Source of the DNA: Trichobilharzia szidati
Lineage: Eukaryota > Platyhelminthes > Trematoda > Strigeidida > Schistosomatidae
Direction of reading: 5' to 3'
DNA length: 64,000 nucleotides
NCBI GenBank assembly: GCA_944472155.2
Contig: OX235275.1
Coordinates: 28,200,865 to 28,264,864 of the forward strand
In this document: piece after piece, positions 44,464 through 56,419 of the stretch
Numbering within the stretch: position 1 is the first letter of the stretch
How the letters are laid out: each line of letters starts with the position of its first letter
The notes under the pieces: generated by a model
What the model was told of the DNA's origin: nothing
Databases searched by the model: none
What the model saw: the letters and a program-made list of their open reading frames with translations, nothing else
Program-made: the position numbers and the translations under genes

Positions 44464-45780
44464 TTATTATTTTCCGTTTAAAACACAAAACCCAGTACAA
44501 TATGGCACCAAGAAGATGCGCCACACAATAATAGTAAAACGACATATGAGGAAACACAAGGTGGACAATGAATAAAGGATTTTATCTGGGAAGAAAGCAG
44601 TTATATTTGACAAGACCAAACAGCATTCGTCGGATTATTTTCAGAAAGGGAAGAAAGAAGAAAATTGCAGCACGCCATTCGCCATTGATTGCGATTCTTG
44701 GCATTATCCGACAACTTTTGAGCCACCGACTCGAGTTGTCTTTAGGACCCCAACCAGAGAGTCGTGACTCACCGATCGATGCTAATGTACCACAAATATA
44801 TTTCCACCCTAGCTTTCATGATACGGTTGGAAATCTCATCCGTCATCCCTCCGCCAGCACTGACACAAATACCCAGATACACGAGCTTATCGACAACTTC
44901 ACGCGATTCACCTGCAAGAGTGAGTGCAGGCACAGACTCCTGCCAATCTTCTAACAGTACTTTGCAGTTAGATGGCGGAAAGCACATACCATACTTACAG
45001 ACACTGATCGTCAAGTGATTAAGTGCGATTTGGGCAGCCTGTGTGCTATCGCACAGCTAGACGGTATTGTCTGCATACTCGAGGTTGAAAAGTCTTTCTC
45101 CAGGAAGCAGATCTACACCACCACCACGCACATCCTTCAGGGTTGACCCCAGAATGTCATCGATGGCAAAGTTAAGGAGGAGTGCATAGATTGGCCAACC
45201 CATTCTAACCCCACTGTCGGTTGGCAACAGTGATGATAACTGGTTGTATACTATCACTCAACCTGAGGTATTTCTGTATACGGACTTCAGGATATTAACA
45301 AACTCCCCAGATACACCCGGTCTCTAACAGACAGTTCCAGAGAACAGCTCTGTCCAACGAATCGAAGGCAGCCCTGATATCAAGAAACCCAACAATTGTT
45401 GGCCTGCAGTACGTGTGGCCGTGTTCCAACAACTGATGAAGGGTGAACACATGATCAGTGCACCCACAGCCTGAACGAAACCCAGTCTGCTCTTCGCGAA
45501 TCGACTTCTAATGTGTTTTACACACCCTGTGAAGCAAGACAGCAGCCAATATTTTAGACGCGAGTGGTAGCAAACTGATACCCCTATGCTTGTTGCGTAC
45601 GTTACGTCGACCCTTTTCAAAGATGGAGGAGGTGATGGCTTCATTCCACATTGATGGCACACCCTCAATTTTCCAAACTTTCCTGAACAAACCGGTCAAA
45701 GCCATGACGAGGATCTCGTCACCACCTTTAATTTGACCTTTGACCGGGAATAATTCTGGAACTTTCTTACCCATTAACTA
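44464..45780 (-). pseudogene. RTE-clade-like reverse transcriptase, decayed
   Basis: Minus strand in order: KGQIKGGDEILVMALTGLF, NEAITSSIFEKGRRNVRNKH, RGISLLPLASKILAAVLLHR, GFRSGCGCTDHVFTLHQLLE, GFLDIRAAFDSLDRAVLWN (motif A), SGVRMGWPIYALLLNFAIDD (motif B), LEYADNTV (motif C with DN for DD), then KYGMCFPPSNCKVLLEDWQE and MTDEISNRIMKAR. Stops and frame changes near 45511, 45325 and 45057. The mutated YADN confirms that it is dead. Confidence 0.75.
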
Positions 45781-45989
45781 TAAATACATGAACCTACAGC
45801 CTAGTTGGTGACTTCGTCAAAAAGAAAATTTTCTTCGCTACAACCGTCTATTAATAATTCCTATGATCCAATGTGCATATTCCGTGAAAATGTCTTGAAG
45901 TACCTCTTACTGACTTGTTAAACACACTGGAATTATGTTAAGTAATTTTGTGTTCTGACAGTTTTGAGTGTAAACTGCTTATCCTAAAT

Positions 45990-46250
45990 TATTACTATTT
46001 CCCTGGCTTCTGGACGGAACATAGCGCTTTAACAGCACATCTACATTTCACCCTGTCCTTTTCAGCTGCTGACTCCACACGATTGACCATAAGCTTTCAC
46101 CTGCACCACACACGAACACGTCCATGTTACCCTCCAACACACAGGCCAAACTTGTTTCCCATTTGGGTTCCACCCATCAGCTAATGCGGCGTGTGAAATT
46201 ACTCAATGCATATCCAATCCATCTCCGTTTACTACTGCATCAACTTAACT
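45990..46250 (-). repeat. RTE-like fragment, decayed
   Basis: On + tctggacggaacatagcgct, ttaacagcacatctacattt and gattgaccataagctttcac match the 29080 and 60060 copies. It lies just downstream of the GFOD-like stop codon. Confidence 0.45.
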
Positions 46251-46553
46251 ATAGAGGAGTAAAGAGAATGAAAGTGATCTAGAGAATAAGACATTAGACG
46301 ATCCTCAAGTGTTTCTTACAGTAGCGGCTCTACAACAAAGAAGAACTCATCAATTTGGCATTAGGCATATTTGGTTAATTAAATTTTATAAAAATACATC
46401 TTCGACTCTTATGAAATATGTTACAAGTTTTGTGCGATAAAGTTAGTATAATCAACGTTGAATCACACTTGGTGAGTGAAAGTAAATGGTACCAACATTG
46501 AGCTTGAATCTGATCATCTGTGCAAAAATTATTGACTTTCACGACATCGATTT

Positions 46554-46690
46554 CTAAAATTTTCCAAAGAAGAAATCGCCAAGTGTTTCCATCACATTAC
46601 AATGCAGAGATTCATTGTCTTCGACTAAATGCACCATACTTTGCATATCCAAGATCACAGCATCGAGAAGGTACATCCTTCGCTCATCTC
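46554..46690 (-). CDS. GFOD-like terminal exon after a 31-bp micro-intron
   Basis: The intron 46721-46691 runs from gtgaac to tccatccag, only 31 bases, a size class known for schistosome genes. The exon continues in frame as DERRMYLLDAVILDMQSM and stops at TAG (46554-46556). The segment matches the position of the last GFOD helix (FDDCLYALCVVD). Moderate confidence: the join is inferred from frame and pattern only. Confidence 0.6.
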
Positions 46691-49600
46691 CTGGATGGAT
46701 ATACACACTACATACGTTCACCGGTTTGTACATCAATCCAACATCTTAACCTAGCAGATTTATTGAGTGCTTGTATAACTGACTGAATATAACTCCAATG
46801 GGATGGGAGTGCTATTAAAGATTCAACTGATTTCCATTCTACTGAAGGGAGGTTTGTCGTTAAACTACTGAACCAATTGGACCATGATTCTCCGATTACA
46901 GATAGTTGACAATAGTGTACACTTTCGCCCGACTCCAGGCTATATGTTGAGTCCTATAAAATAAAACAGTATCGGATTAAAAAGAGAAGCTAAGATATAA
47001 AAATGTCATGTCAACACCTCTGGAAGTAAAACAAAATCCCCGTCTGATGCCATTTTGAAACTGCCATTTATCACCAGACCAGAATTCAACTTATGACTTT
47101 GTCACCCAGATTATTGTGCTCTTAAACGCCGCATTCATTCATTTATGAAAACAAAATTGCTACACTATGGACACCAAGAGATGCACCACACAAAATCTTA
47201 TAGTTTGTGCGAGCGCCAGGAGACAGCTCGGATTCCCAGGCTGGAGCAAGTGGTTGTCTTAGGGGGCCATTTCCCGAGCCTCCAGCTTGAAGTCTGACCC
47301 ATAAGGTAGTGGGGCAGAGTAAGACGCTAAGTCTCCGGAGTTTTCAGTGACCAAAACAGGTTCGTACACTGTTTGATCCTTTCAGATTCTGGAGCCCATG
47401 TACACCACAGGATATGAAGGAATCAAAGTTTCCCAGCTTCCCTAGGGAAGCCTACATGTCCACCAGTCCGGTAGTAAGCGCCAGATGTTCGCATTCACTC
47501 CTCCACTTCTATAAGGAACAACCCGTCCGCGTGAAGGCAGTAAGTAGGACTCATCTAGCAGAAGCTATGAAGGCGTGGCCACTTGACAGCATCTCGAGAG
47601 GAAGAGACTACAGTCTACCCACCCTCAGCCATACTTTCAAAATCTGAATCGAATATAATCAATATTTCCGTTACCAGGTTTTAAAAATATAAACTTTCGA
47701 CTCAATAATCACACGTGTATTACGAATTGTCCTTAAAAATATTGTCCAGAAGATCACACATTCAAAGTAGTTTAGTTCAAACTATGAATTTTGACAAAAC
47801 AATAAGAAAACATCATTTAATCTGAAACGTTTAGGACATTCTCATCACACATGCACTTATAATACGTATCTATATAAAAGTTAACAGTATAAAGGTTCAA
47901 AACTGAGTCAATACAAAAAAGAACTGTTTGAGGGTCAAAATCACAGTTGAGGTGAGAAGAAACCAAACGGGTGAAATTATTATTCCGTGAAATACACCTT
48001 CGCTTTAGCATTGGATTACAAAGGCAGGCTCAAAGTAATAATAAATAATTTCGGAACAAGTACAACCAGTTTAAGGCCTTTCATGGCTTAGGCGTCAACA
48101 AAATGAAGTATGTAACCTAAACCTCTTTTTCATATATAGCTCTAAATGTAATACTTAGGTCGACTCGTCTCTATGATGTACTTTGCGATAGATGACGTTG
48201 GACGTCTATTTCCAGGATTAATTGAATCAGACGATTTTATTCGCAGAAGTTACGTAGATGATATATCGTAACACATCGACAGATGACACAGGAATTCTTA
48301 CAATAAAAAGTAGCATATCATTGACATACGTAGAAGGAAACAATGACTGCTTGCCACCTTTAGATGAACTCATAAACTTACCAACAGGATGGGTCAATAA
48401 GACGACTTGTCTACTTCGACGGGAATTAATCTATAGTTTCTGTCTACTCCAGTATAAAAAGGCGTTAGTAAAATGCTTGTTTAGATGTATTCAATACTTA
48501 TGTGCGGAGGATATCATTTAAGAAGAAATACAAAACCCCACTAATATATTCTAATTATCTCCTGAAATCCATTAAACGCTATAGAAACGTCCACCAATCA
48601 GCTCTTGACAAAGATGTTTGCATAACCTTAACGTTTAAGGGCGATTACCAAAAAATCTGATCACCAAACAAGGACTCAGAGCCACAATCGGTATGACTTA
48701 TTTTGCAGCTAAACTCATTTTCATTGGGAAGTTGGATTAATTTTGTTCCTTAAAATACAACATCTGAACGATAATGCCATATCACACTTTGTTTATCAAT
48801 TAGCATGTATGTGTGGTCACATGCCATCCATCTCTGCAGATGACGTCTATAGAACATATTACTAGGTACCTGTAAGAACAATCGCAATTGATGCAGCTTC
48901 ATAACCTCCTAACTTGAAACCAGATCTAGCCTCAATATTGCTCGCTTTATTGTACTATTTAACACGGGAGACAGAACACGAACACCTATGATCAAAGACA
49001 AGTACCATCCTTATATACTCTACTTTCAACAGCCTTGTCTCACAGTCGTATAGATGGATGGGATGAACGTCCTATCGATAGGCAGATATCACGTCTACGC
49101 CGGAAATGATAGAAGTTATCAAATTCTTCATAATATTGACCACAGCTGCGTGATTTTGAATTCAGTTCCTTGTTTAGTGACATACTTGCTTGGAACTCAC
49201 TTCACGACCAGATATTGCTGCAGTGCCTCCCGGTTAACCGAGTCAAATGCCACCTTCACGTCAAAAAATATGGTGTTTTGGAATCCAGTAAGCATTCCAA
49301 TGTCCCAGAATCCGTTCAGGAATGGAGACATGATCAGGTGCTCTCATCCTGGGGTAAAGCCTGCTGGCTTCGTTTACCCCGATCACCCATTCGTCTACAC
49401 ATAATGCCATGTTAGTCAAGCTCATCCATATGATTACGACAGTAAAACTTGTCTTCCTTCTCCATTATGGATATTGTCTTCCTTCTTATAAGCTCAGATA
49501 ATCAATGATTTATACCAGTTTGATGGAACTACCACTGAATCCTGAACATTACCTAATACTTTAGTTAACCCAGACAACAGTTTTACACCAACATCCTAAA

Positions 49601-51966
49601 ATACCTCTGAAGTCAAGCCAACAAATCCTGATGCTCTACCTCATTTCAGATTACAGAAAGCCTTTGTAATGTCAGTTACATTTGGAAGACCAATGTCTAC
49701 ATCCCACTCAGGTAGATATGCGATTCTGGGCAAATTTAGTTTGTTTGTAGGCCAGTTAAAATGCTCCTCTGTTTTCCTTCCAATATTCCAACTGTCTATG
49801 CGGAGAGACAATTAAACTAGAGTTCTTCTCGGAAATAGTTCCGCTTATCATAGGTTTCTTACGACCCGTTACCCTAAGGACTCTAAATAGGTGTCTAATT
49901 AAAAGACAAGCAGTCGCGTAATTACTTCACAAAACCCAGCTCTCTGCTGAAGTAGTAAGAAGTATCACTAATACAATAAGGCTAACCGGTTACACTCAAC
50001 GTGTGCAATAACGTATAACAAGCCTATAATGTCCTGACATTATTTAAATAAGCCTATTTTCATTTAATTTATATTCCCCAGCTTTAAGTACACACAGAGA
50101 AAGTCCATATACCAGCATGTTACACAAACTACATAGAATAGCACATCATATTTCGAAATGACTTCTTAGTTTATGTGCCTTATGAAACATCCTAAGATAG
50201 GCTTATACATATGCATAAAGTCGTGAAAAAAAGACCTTTCATTACATTTAGGCTGGTAACTAATTCACCTCTCATAAACTGAATCTGAGTATTATGTATT
50301 TACGTGTCCAGATGTCGTTTACCAATGACATTGAGGATTCATCCGCGAAAACTAGGAGACCTGTGGGCAAAAAATATAAGTATGATGACCTCTAACTTGC
50401 TGCACTAATATGACGGTAGCATAATTCCCTAGACACTGATTACAATCACAACTATATTGATAGTCCTACTAAACATACTTTAACAACATTATTTGCTTTT
50501 GTTCTGCACTGGCTCAAATTAATCTTTTCCAAAGTTTATTTATTACCTTGCTGCTATAATTTCTTAGGTTCCACAGTTAAAACATGGGTTTTAAAGTATA
50601 ATATAGACGCTTTGATTTCGTTTATAACTAAATATGTCCATAATTCATACAGGTCACTACGTTCACATTGATAATAATATTAATAATCACATCGACTTAC
50701 ATTCAAAGGTAGGCGTGCAACTTCTGTTATTTCGTTCACTTTTTCAATATGGAAGGGTGGCTTGCTGATAGCCCGAGTTCTAGGGAAGTGATTGGCTTGT
50801 ATCTCCACTAGACCGGTAGAGTATGGTTCAAAATGATCTTTGCCATTAGTTAATTCTGCATCTTTGACTCGTTGTGCTGGTCGTTCATGTGAGGAACCAT
50901 TATAATCGTGCTTTGTCCGTACACTTGAATACTCATCAGATACGTATTTAGCCTTTGGTGAACAAAATTTTCGGCATGTCCAAGATATTTGCCTTTCGCT
51001 TTCATCCGCCACTAAACAACCAGCTGATCCACATATCTCCACTTGCAATTTGAAACGGTGATTATCACAAGAATAGACTTCCGAACGTTTACATGTAACA
51101 TCTTCTGATAATGGAATGTCTGATGAAATGACAATGACAACTACTGGTTTACGAGATTCTGTCACTGAAGCCACATCAAGTTCACCCAACACAGTGACAA
51201 AGTCTTCTGACGAAATTCGACGCGAAGACCGTTCCCGACCACTCAGACTCCCTCCGTACGTTCGACAGACGCATGTAACTGAAGTCAACTGTAAACCAGT
51301 GAGTGAGTACACAAGGTCAATAAGACTACTACAAAAGATGTTCGGCAATCCCCCACCCATATTTCCTGATTCGCATAGCCACGAGTACTCACAGTCTTCA
51401 GTAAGGTTTGTTGTTGACAGTCGTATGTGTATTTTTTCTAGGTTCCCCAAATCCCAGTGTGCTGGTAGTTGGACAGACTCGTACGTTTCGGAAAACTTCA
51501 GCTGTTTGTTTCGGTTTATATGGCGAAATAATAGAGTTGACACGGGAAGTCTTCTGAAGGGCATTGCAACACCAACTTTATTTCGGAATAATTTAAGCAA
51601 CTCAAAATCATAATTTGGTGAAAAAGGAGGAAAAACTATCACATAAGGCAGATCTGACACTTGTTTGACATTTGAATTCTGGAAACATTTGATTTGCTCA
51701 CAAAGTCTCGAAACAAAACTCTGTTGATTGAGAGGAGTATCACAGAGAAACAGGAAATGTATCTCCTTATTAGACAGCAAGTCCTCGAAAGTGCCACCAA
51801 TCACCTTGATACCAGCCACATCTGCATGAAGTTGAGACTTCACCGAATCACACCAATACCCAACTATATTCACATATTTGTTTCTTCGAATGATTCTGAT
51901 CACAGATGAAGTCAACTCATTCCTCCCACATATCACGGCATTGAGCGGACTCATTTGCATTTGCAT
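46554..51966 (-). CDS. GFOD1/2-like protein (Gfo/Idh/MocA fold), three exons, spliced
   Basis: Exons 51966-50701, 46953-46722 and 46690-46554 (minus strand) join in frame to about 544 residues. The N-terminal part resembles the Rossmann half of GFOD1/GFOD2 (NAVICGRNELTSSVIRIIRR; GGTFEDLLSNKEIHFLFLC). The second half has the family's YSWLCESGNMGGGLPN, then SSLIDLVYSLTGLQL, ISSEDFVTV and a GSAG turn. GFOD proteins are predicted NAD(P)-binding oxidoreductases of poorly known function; the classic GxGxxG is not clear here. The start is taken at the Met of MQMQMSPLN because the family begins just before the first strand; an open frame continues to 52029, but possible acceptors (ttcag) lie there. 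It is longer than vertebrate GFOD (about 390 residues) owing to a divergent C-terminal half. It converges on NPL4. Family call fairly sure; activity unknown. Confidence 0.8.
46722..46953 (-). CDS. GFOD-like exon 2
   Basis: The acceptor is ttttattttatag; the frame opens in phase 0 directly after exon 1 and encodes DSTYSLESGESVHYC, then ESWSNWFSS, SVEWKSVESL and YIQSVIQALNKSARL, resembling the C-terminal helices of GFOD (kMMqAvrqAf). It ends at G|gtgaac. Read straight on, the frame hits TAG at 46708-46710, so the micro-intron is needed to continue. Confidence 0.7.
47165..47570. repeat. Dispersed repeat shared with 23240-23640
   Basis: See the 23240 copy; here accaagagatgcaccacaca precedes acaaaatcttatagtttgtg. 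It lies in the long GFOD-like intron. Confidence 0.55.
47600..48850. other. No recognisable gene
   Basis: AT-rich intron sequence of the GFOD-like gene. The 87-codon + frame at 48258-48521 has no recognisable motif and is probably chance. Confidence 0.4.
48850..49870 (-). pseudogene. RTE-like retrotransposon, internally deleted and decayed
   Basis: Minus strand from 49870: EEHFNWPTNKLNLPRIAYLS, EWDVDIGLPNVTDITKAF, GRASGFVGLTSEVF (palm start), then motif-poor sequence, then LYDCETRLLKVEYIRM and FDHRCSCSVSRVKYNKAS-like residues near 49050-48950. The middle of the RT is lost. Confidence 0.6.
49880..50690. other. No recognisable gene
   Basis: AT-rich intron sequence following the GFOD-like exon 1 donor. 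I see no repeat family or frame of note. Confidence 0.4.
50701..51966 (-). CDS. GFOD-like exon 1 (of those seen)
   Basis: 422 codons from the probable start Met to a clean donor (CTACCTTTGAAT|gtaagt). The frame would stop ten bases after the donor, which supports splicing. It carries the whole recognisable GFOD similarity. A 5' UTR exon upstream of about 52010 is possible, because two consecutive ttcag acceptor-like sites precede the Met. Confidence 0.8.
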
Positions 51967-52399
51967 GCAAAGTCCCGCCACATACGCTATCGTGAGAATT
52001 TGCTCCTGAAAAACACCTGAAATGTACAATCACAAAAGCAAAGTCATATAATTTCAAACTGAACTGATTTGAGGTTTTCATGTCACCAACACTACATGTT
52101 TAGTCTCATCTGCAGCAGTCACTATTAAATCTATCCAATATCCTGATTACGAGCTAATATAAACCAGTGATTTCTTTGAGCTCACTTCTTGATTGTAAGG
52201 TAGAGGTTTTAAATCTTCGGTGAACTTATGCGCAGTAAATCCCACCACTCGACTGCTTTAGCTCTGGTAGACTCCAAGAGGAGTGGTGCGGGGATTGGTC
52301 AAAATGTGGTTTGTAGTGTGCAGTATGTTAGGACTCAGCTGCTGCCGTGAATGCAGTTTGACCTAACACCCGTCGGTCATTCGGTGTAGTCATAAAAGC

Positions 52400-52905
52400 A
52401 GAATAGTAATAATAATAGGCTGTAGTGTAGATAATATAGGTTGAGATAAGTGAAATAATAAAGGTGAAATAATAAAGAAAGAAAGAAAAGATAGAGTAGT
52501 CGGTACAGTGAGAGAAGACAGAACGGGTCGTGGGGATTTAGCTTGTATGCTTATCCATTGACAATGTGGTTTCAAATTTTAAGAGGATAAGACATTAAGA
52601 CATAAGCCTCGCATTTCCGCATGATTTTTCAGCTTCCGCTTAAAAGTCTCCACAGATGGCGCTGTAGTCACGGCCACCGGTAAAGCGTTCCAGAGACGGC
52701 AAACTCGAAGCGAAAAGAAATGTGAACGCACTCGAGTCTTTGGTCCCTGGCGTGCTATCCTTAACGGGTTACCTCGTGGAAGCCTATAATCACTTAATGG
52801 CAGGATGCTTTTATTTGGGTGGGCCTGGTCAACCCTGTGACCACGGTAACTAAGTGTGAAAAGACTTAATTTCTTCAATCTTTCGTCGTATGATTTGTTG
52901 CTCAT
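52400..52905 (-). pseudogene. CR1-like non-LTR retrotransposon 3' end
   Basis: The minus frame 52905-52579 encodes YDERLKKLSLFTLSYRGHRV, then LRIARQGPKTRVRSHFFSLR, VCRLWNALPVAVTTAPSVET and FKRKLKNHAEMRG. This is the conserved C-terminus of CR1-type elements (YeeRLkkLgLfsL.yRR...R...FF..RvvnlWNaLPe.vv.a.svn.FK..Ld). The segment between the two halves is shorter than usual, an internal deletion. A 3' UTR with aataaaggtgaaataataaa (as seen on the + strand) follows to about 52400. It is 5'-truncated at the upstream end. Confidence 0.75.
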
Positions 52906-52989
52906 CTCTGAACACTTTCTATTGGGAGGAATGGACGCCAGAGAGCGAATTACTGTGTTAGATGAGACTCAAAACCTGAGAGTGGTGCA

Positions 52990-53330
52990 ATTCTGATTAA
53001 TGCCTAAGCTCCAAAGAATCGTGAATCTATTGAAGTGCAGAAGGATATTTGATAGACTGCAACAAATGACAGTCTGTTGTATAAGAGTGAGAGGAACAGC
53101 TCCAAAGGCGGAGAAAAGTGTTGTTATTCAGGGTTCCCGAGCAGTAAAGGTTAAAATAGTGATGATCCTCAGACTTATGCAGGTTTACGTCACTAATGTC
53201 CACAGTCTTCTGAATAAACGTGGTGAACTGTGTACTATGACTGACTCTGCAAACCTGTATGTTATCACAGAGCTATGGCCAACATCTGAAGCTGGCCATA
53301 GTTAATTCAACCATTGAGAATTTGCAGCAT
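52990..53330 (+). pseudogene. Possible CR1-like endonuclease N-terminus
   Basis: The + frame has MQVYVTNVHSLLNKRGELCT then MTDSANLYVITELWPT, similar to the start of CR1 endonucleases (.N.RSL..K..eL......pDii.iTEtWL). It ends after about 100 residues. Plausible but short. Confidence 0.45.
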
Positions 53331-53847
53331 ATACCGCAGGTCATCTATAAATCGTCTAACAGTCGGCTGTCTCCACACCTCATCGGCCCAGCAGCACTAC
53401 CCTTAGACATTTCCCCTTAGCATAAGGTGTCGTGATCCTCCGTTTCATTGGCTGTAGTCCAGAACGTGAGACACTTACGCGTCATGATTTTCGGCAGTTC
53501 ACCTCAGCTTTGAACCTTACTTTCACCACGGCAGGGATGGGGCGTTATGCAACAACTCCCACATCTAGAACGAAGTGACCACATTTTCTACACGTTTAAT
53601 TTTAAAGTGGGTGCAATATCCTTGGCCGAAACCTCTGTTCGATCAAATGTGTGGAGGGCCGGCACAAACACCACTTCAGCAGGCTCACCACAAGACTGAG
53701 GCATGATTCCATGATCTGTGAAGGCTGCATGTAGCCGATTTGGGTGGGCTTGCACCTGCGTAACAGAACTTTTCAATCTACGGTCTACTCTAAAGGACCT
53801 AAAATACTGTCCTTAAGTGATTAGCCGGGATCTCCGTAGACTTTTCA

Positions 53848-53930
53848 TGCGTCGGTGGCACAGTGGTTAGGACTCTCGCCGACAATGCACATGGTCTGGG
53901 GTTCAATTCCCTGCCGATACACACCCGATA
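53848..53930 (+). repeat. tRNA-derived SINE head
   Basis: gcgtcggtggcacagtggtt then aggactctcgccgacaatgc (A box) and tggggttcaattccctgccg (B box). Clear Pol III-type boxes, but the acceptor and anticodon arms do not pair as a tRNA. Confidence 0.6.
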
Positions 53931-55260
53931 TCTTTGGTCGGCCTGTAAAATTTGGGCTGCCATGCTGAAAATTCCATACTTGTACTGAAATTACGGTGTG
54001 GCATCAAGCTGTAATCAAAATTAAAAATTATGTGTAATTGTTTAATACACCTGGGGCAACATGGCCAGATAGCTGTACACCGTAGCCATCAGAAGAACAC
54101 ATCGCCGAAATACGAACCTCTGTTTCAATTTAGCATAACCGAAGAGAATATTTTCATAAATGAGCCTCAAAAATAAGACAACCAAAGGAGTAACGAATTT
54201 GGCTGCTGATATTGACACAATCCAAACTTGGTCAGGAAGAAAACGAAGCAGTGGCAGACTACATCTCCACGTACTCGACACAGGGCTCTTCATTGACTAT
54301 AGCAGTAGCACTGATCATGCCAGGAGACAACTTCTTATATCCCATCGAAAAAGATCAAGACATCTGATGACTTCCATGCAATGACTGTGGTATTCCGGGT
54401 ATCTCTATCGAATACAGGGATTCCACGCGAACGAAAAGCTTCGGTAACCCATATCCGCAAAGGATGATCAACATACCACTCTGAATGCATCAGTGATATG
54501 CAGACTGTCAGCCATGAAAGGGTTCTTTGAATGTCATGAATAAACAGAACCCACTCATATAAATGAGTGACGGAGATAAAATCCCGCCCATTTTCTGCTT
54601 AAAATGACACCACGGTTGTCAACAGAACCCCATAGTTCATATAAGTGACCTCATTCATATAAATGTATAACACTCGCACAATTTACATGCTACCTGTGCA
54701 TATACAGTGGCATTTGATGTAATTATACTGTTTATAAAATCGTTGACACTGTTAATTGCATTGAATTGCGAAGCTCAACATTAGTGTCAGTAAATGTGAT
54801 GTAAACGAGGTTTGTTACTAGATAAGTGGTGGTTTAAAATGACTGCTATGAAAATGAAACACAAAGACTGCAACATTTATAACGATTAGTGGTTTATGTG
54901 ATCTGAAACACTCGCTTCGACCTTAGATATGGTTTTTTAGAAGTCCAACAAATATGCTGTTACTGAGAGATACATCATTGTCACGTAATGCAGTAGCAAT
55001 TTGCATTCCCCTATGACTTCATGAAAAGATCTCGAAGCGCAGTTAATTTGAGTTTCAGTCAGGCATGAAGACTACAAAGTGAATGTCATAAAGTTGCAAT
55101 CTCAAAACCCGTTTCGCTTATCGCTCGTGTGAAGTAACTTTGGGGTGTCACTACTGTGATCCAGAGTGGCAACTGAGAATAGAAGGAAAATATAAAATGT
55201 TTTGAGTATTTACCTCAGAAATTCGTCAGATGTCATAATTCCTAAGCTGTTGCATTCCGC
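53930..55260. other. No clear gene
   Basis: A + frame at 54160-54384 contains GVTNLAADIDTIQTWSGRK, vaguely like an RT connection region, but is too short to assign. The remainder shows nothing recognisable. Confidence 0.3.
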
Positions 55261-55264
55261 CTGG

Positions 55265-55430
55265 AAGACCACAGGGCTCGTCTCGTAAATTGAGAGTCTC
55301 CAGTTAAATTCATGATAGGATCATTTGTGAATGCTGGTAACAGCTTCGGGCCAGGAAGAAACAGCTTCCAGTAACTCCCGGCTTTCAGTGGCTCTCTAGA
55401 CGATACCAGTGTGTGATCGAATTTGAAAGT
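55265..55430 (+). repeat. Decayed hammerhead SINE
   Basis: agggctcgtctcgtaaattg, gagagtctccagttaaattc, then gggccaggaagaaacagctt, ccagtaactcccggctttca: head, dead ribozyme and tail in the usual order. Confidence 0.5.
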
Positions 55431-55970
55431 CTCAACCCCTATAGGCCCATAGCCATACTACCAATAGTATGAAAGGTAATGGAAAGACAACTGGATAATG
55501 AGTCAGTCTTCACTAATAATAAGTGAACAATTTATCCCACAACACTTATTTGGGACTGTCTTCTTCTAGATAGAGGCAGCAGGACCTCGTCGGCATCTGA
55601 TGAGTGAACCAGCTTTCGATTCCAAATATGCAGGAGATGCAGGCAGAGCTACCAGAGCAATCAACCATGCGCCCAAGCATCTGGCCAGAGATATATGACG
55701 GGCAAAGAACCACGGTATTTCTCGGGACAATCAGGAGATTAAGGCTTATCAGGCGGCCGTAACAAAAGTGTGGGCATACTTCATTTCCCCTATGCTTCAC
55801 AATATAGGAAGTTAACTGACTAACGCAGTGGTGACTGCTATGCCAGTGAGTGGTATCAGGAGGAGGGTAGAATATATAGCAAAAATGATAGGTTCCTGCT
55901 GACGTATGAGGGAAATGGTTGAATTCAGGGAGGTTGTACAGGCAATACAAACATCTCACTCATTTTTACA
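55430..55970 (+). pseudogene. Possible non-LTR RT fragment
   Basis: A + frame near 55440 reads RPIAILPIV-like then KVMERQLDNE, similar to the fingers of non-LTR RTs (yRPIaLL....K..E). The following sequence has open stretches (ITDAVVTAMPVSGIRRRVEY-like) without family match. Confidence 0.3.
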
Positions 55971-56419
55971 TATGTCACAACTTCATCCTAATTTAAACTA
56001 CATTTATTCTTTACCTTCCGTCCATTCTCGCTCTTTACATTACCTTTATAGTTTTCGTGCAAATGCTCCCACTGCAGTAACAGTCTAAAAGATAACCATC
56101 TTGACCTACCACGCAGTTGTTTTGCTTGCCCTTTCCTTCGACTCCGTCTTAAGTCGTATAAAACCTCATTTTCGGAGTGCTGACCAACTAACTTGTAGGA
56201 AAGATACTGATATTGGATCGAACAGTTTCGTAATGTTGATATCTGTAGAATTTTGTCCTGTATGTAAAATACGTGGGAAATAAACATTATTAGGTGCTTA
56301 AACAGTAAGTAAACAATGACACACACTGAATGTAGCAAAACGTGGACTGGTGACCACATGAAAGAAGGACTATATAATGTCATTTATTTATTCATATATT
56401 GCTCTCTTTTGAACCTTGC

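Noticed and set aside
44769..45014. 81-residue minus frame as an independent gene
   Set aside because: It is a piece of the decayed RTE reverse transcriptase running from 45780 to 44464.
46520..46786. 88-residue + strand frame
   Set aside because: It overlaps the GFOD-like terminal exons on the other strand, which have splice sites and family similarity; the + frame has none.
51116..51613. 165-residue + strand frame
   Set aside because: Shadow of the GFOD-like exon on the minus strand; no similarity of its own.
53848..53930. Functional tRNA gene
   Set aside because: A and B boxes are visible but the acceptor and anticodon arms do not pair and related diverged copies occur elsewhere; it is a SINE head.
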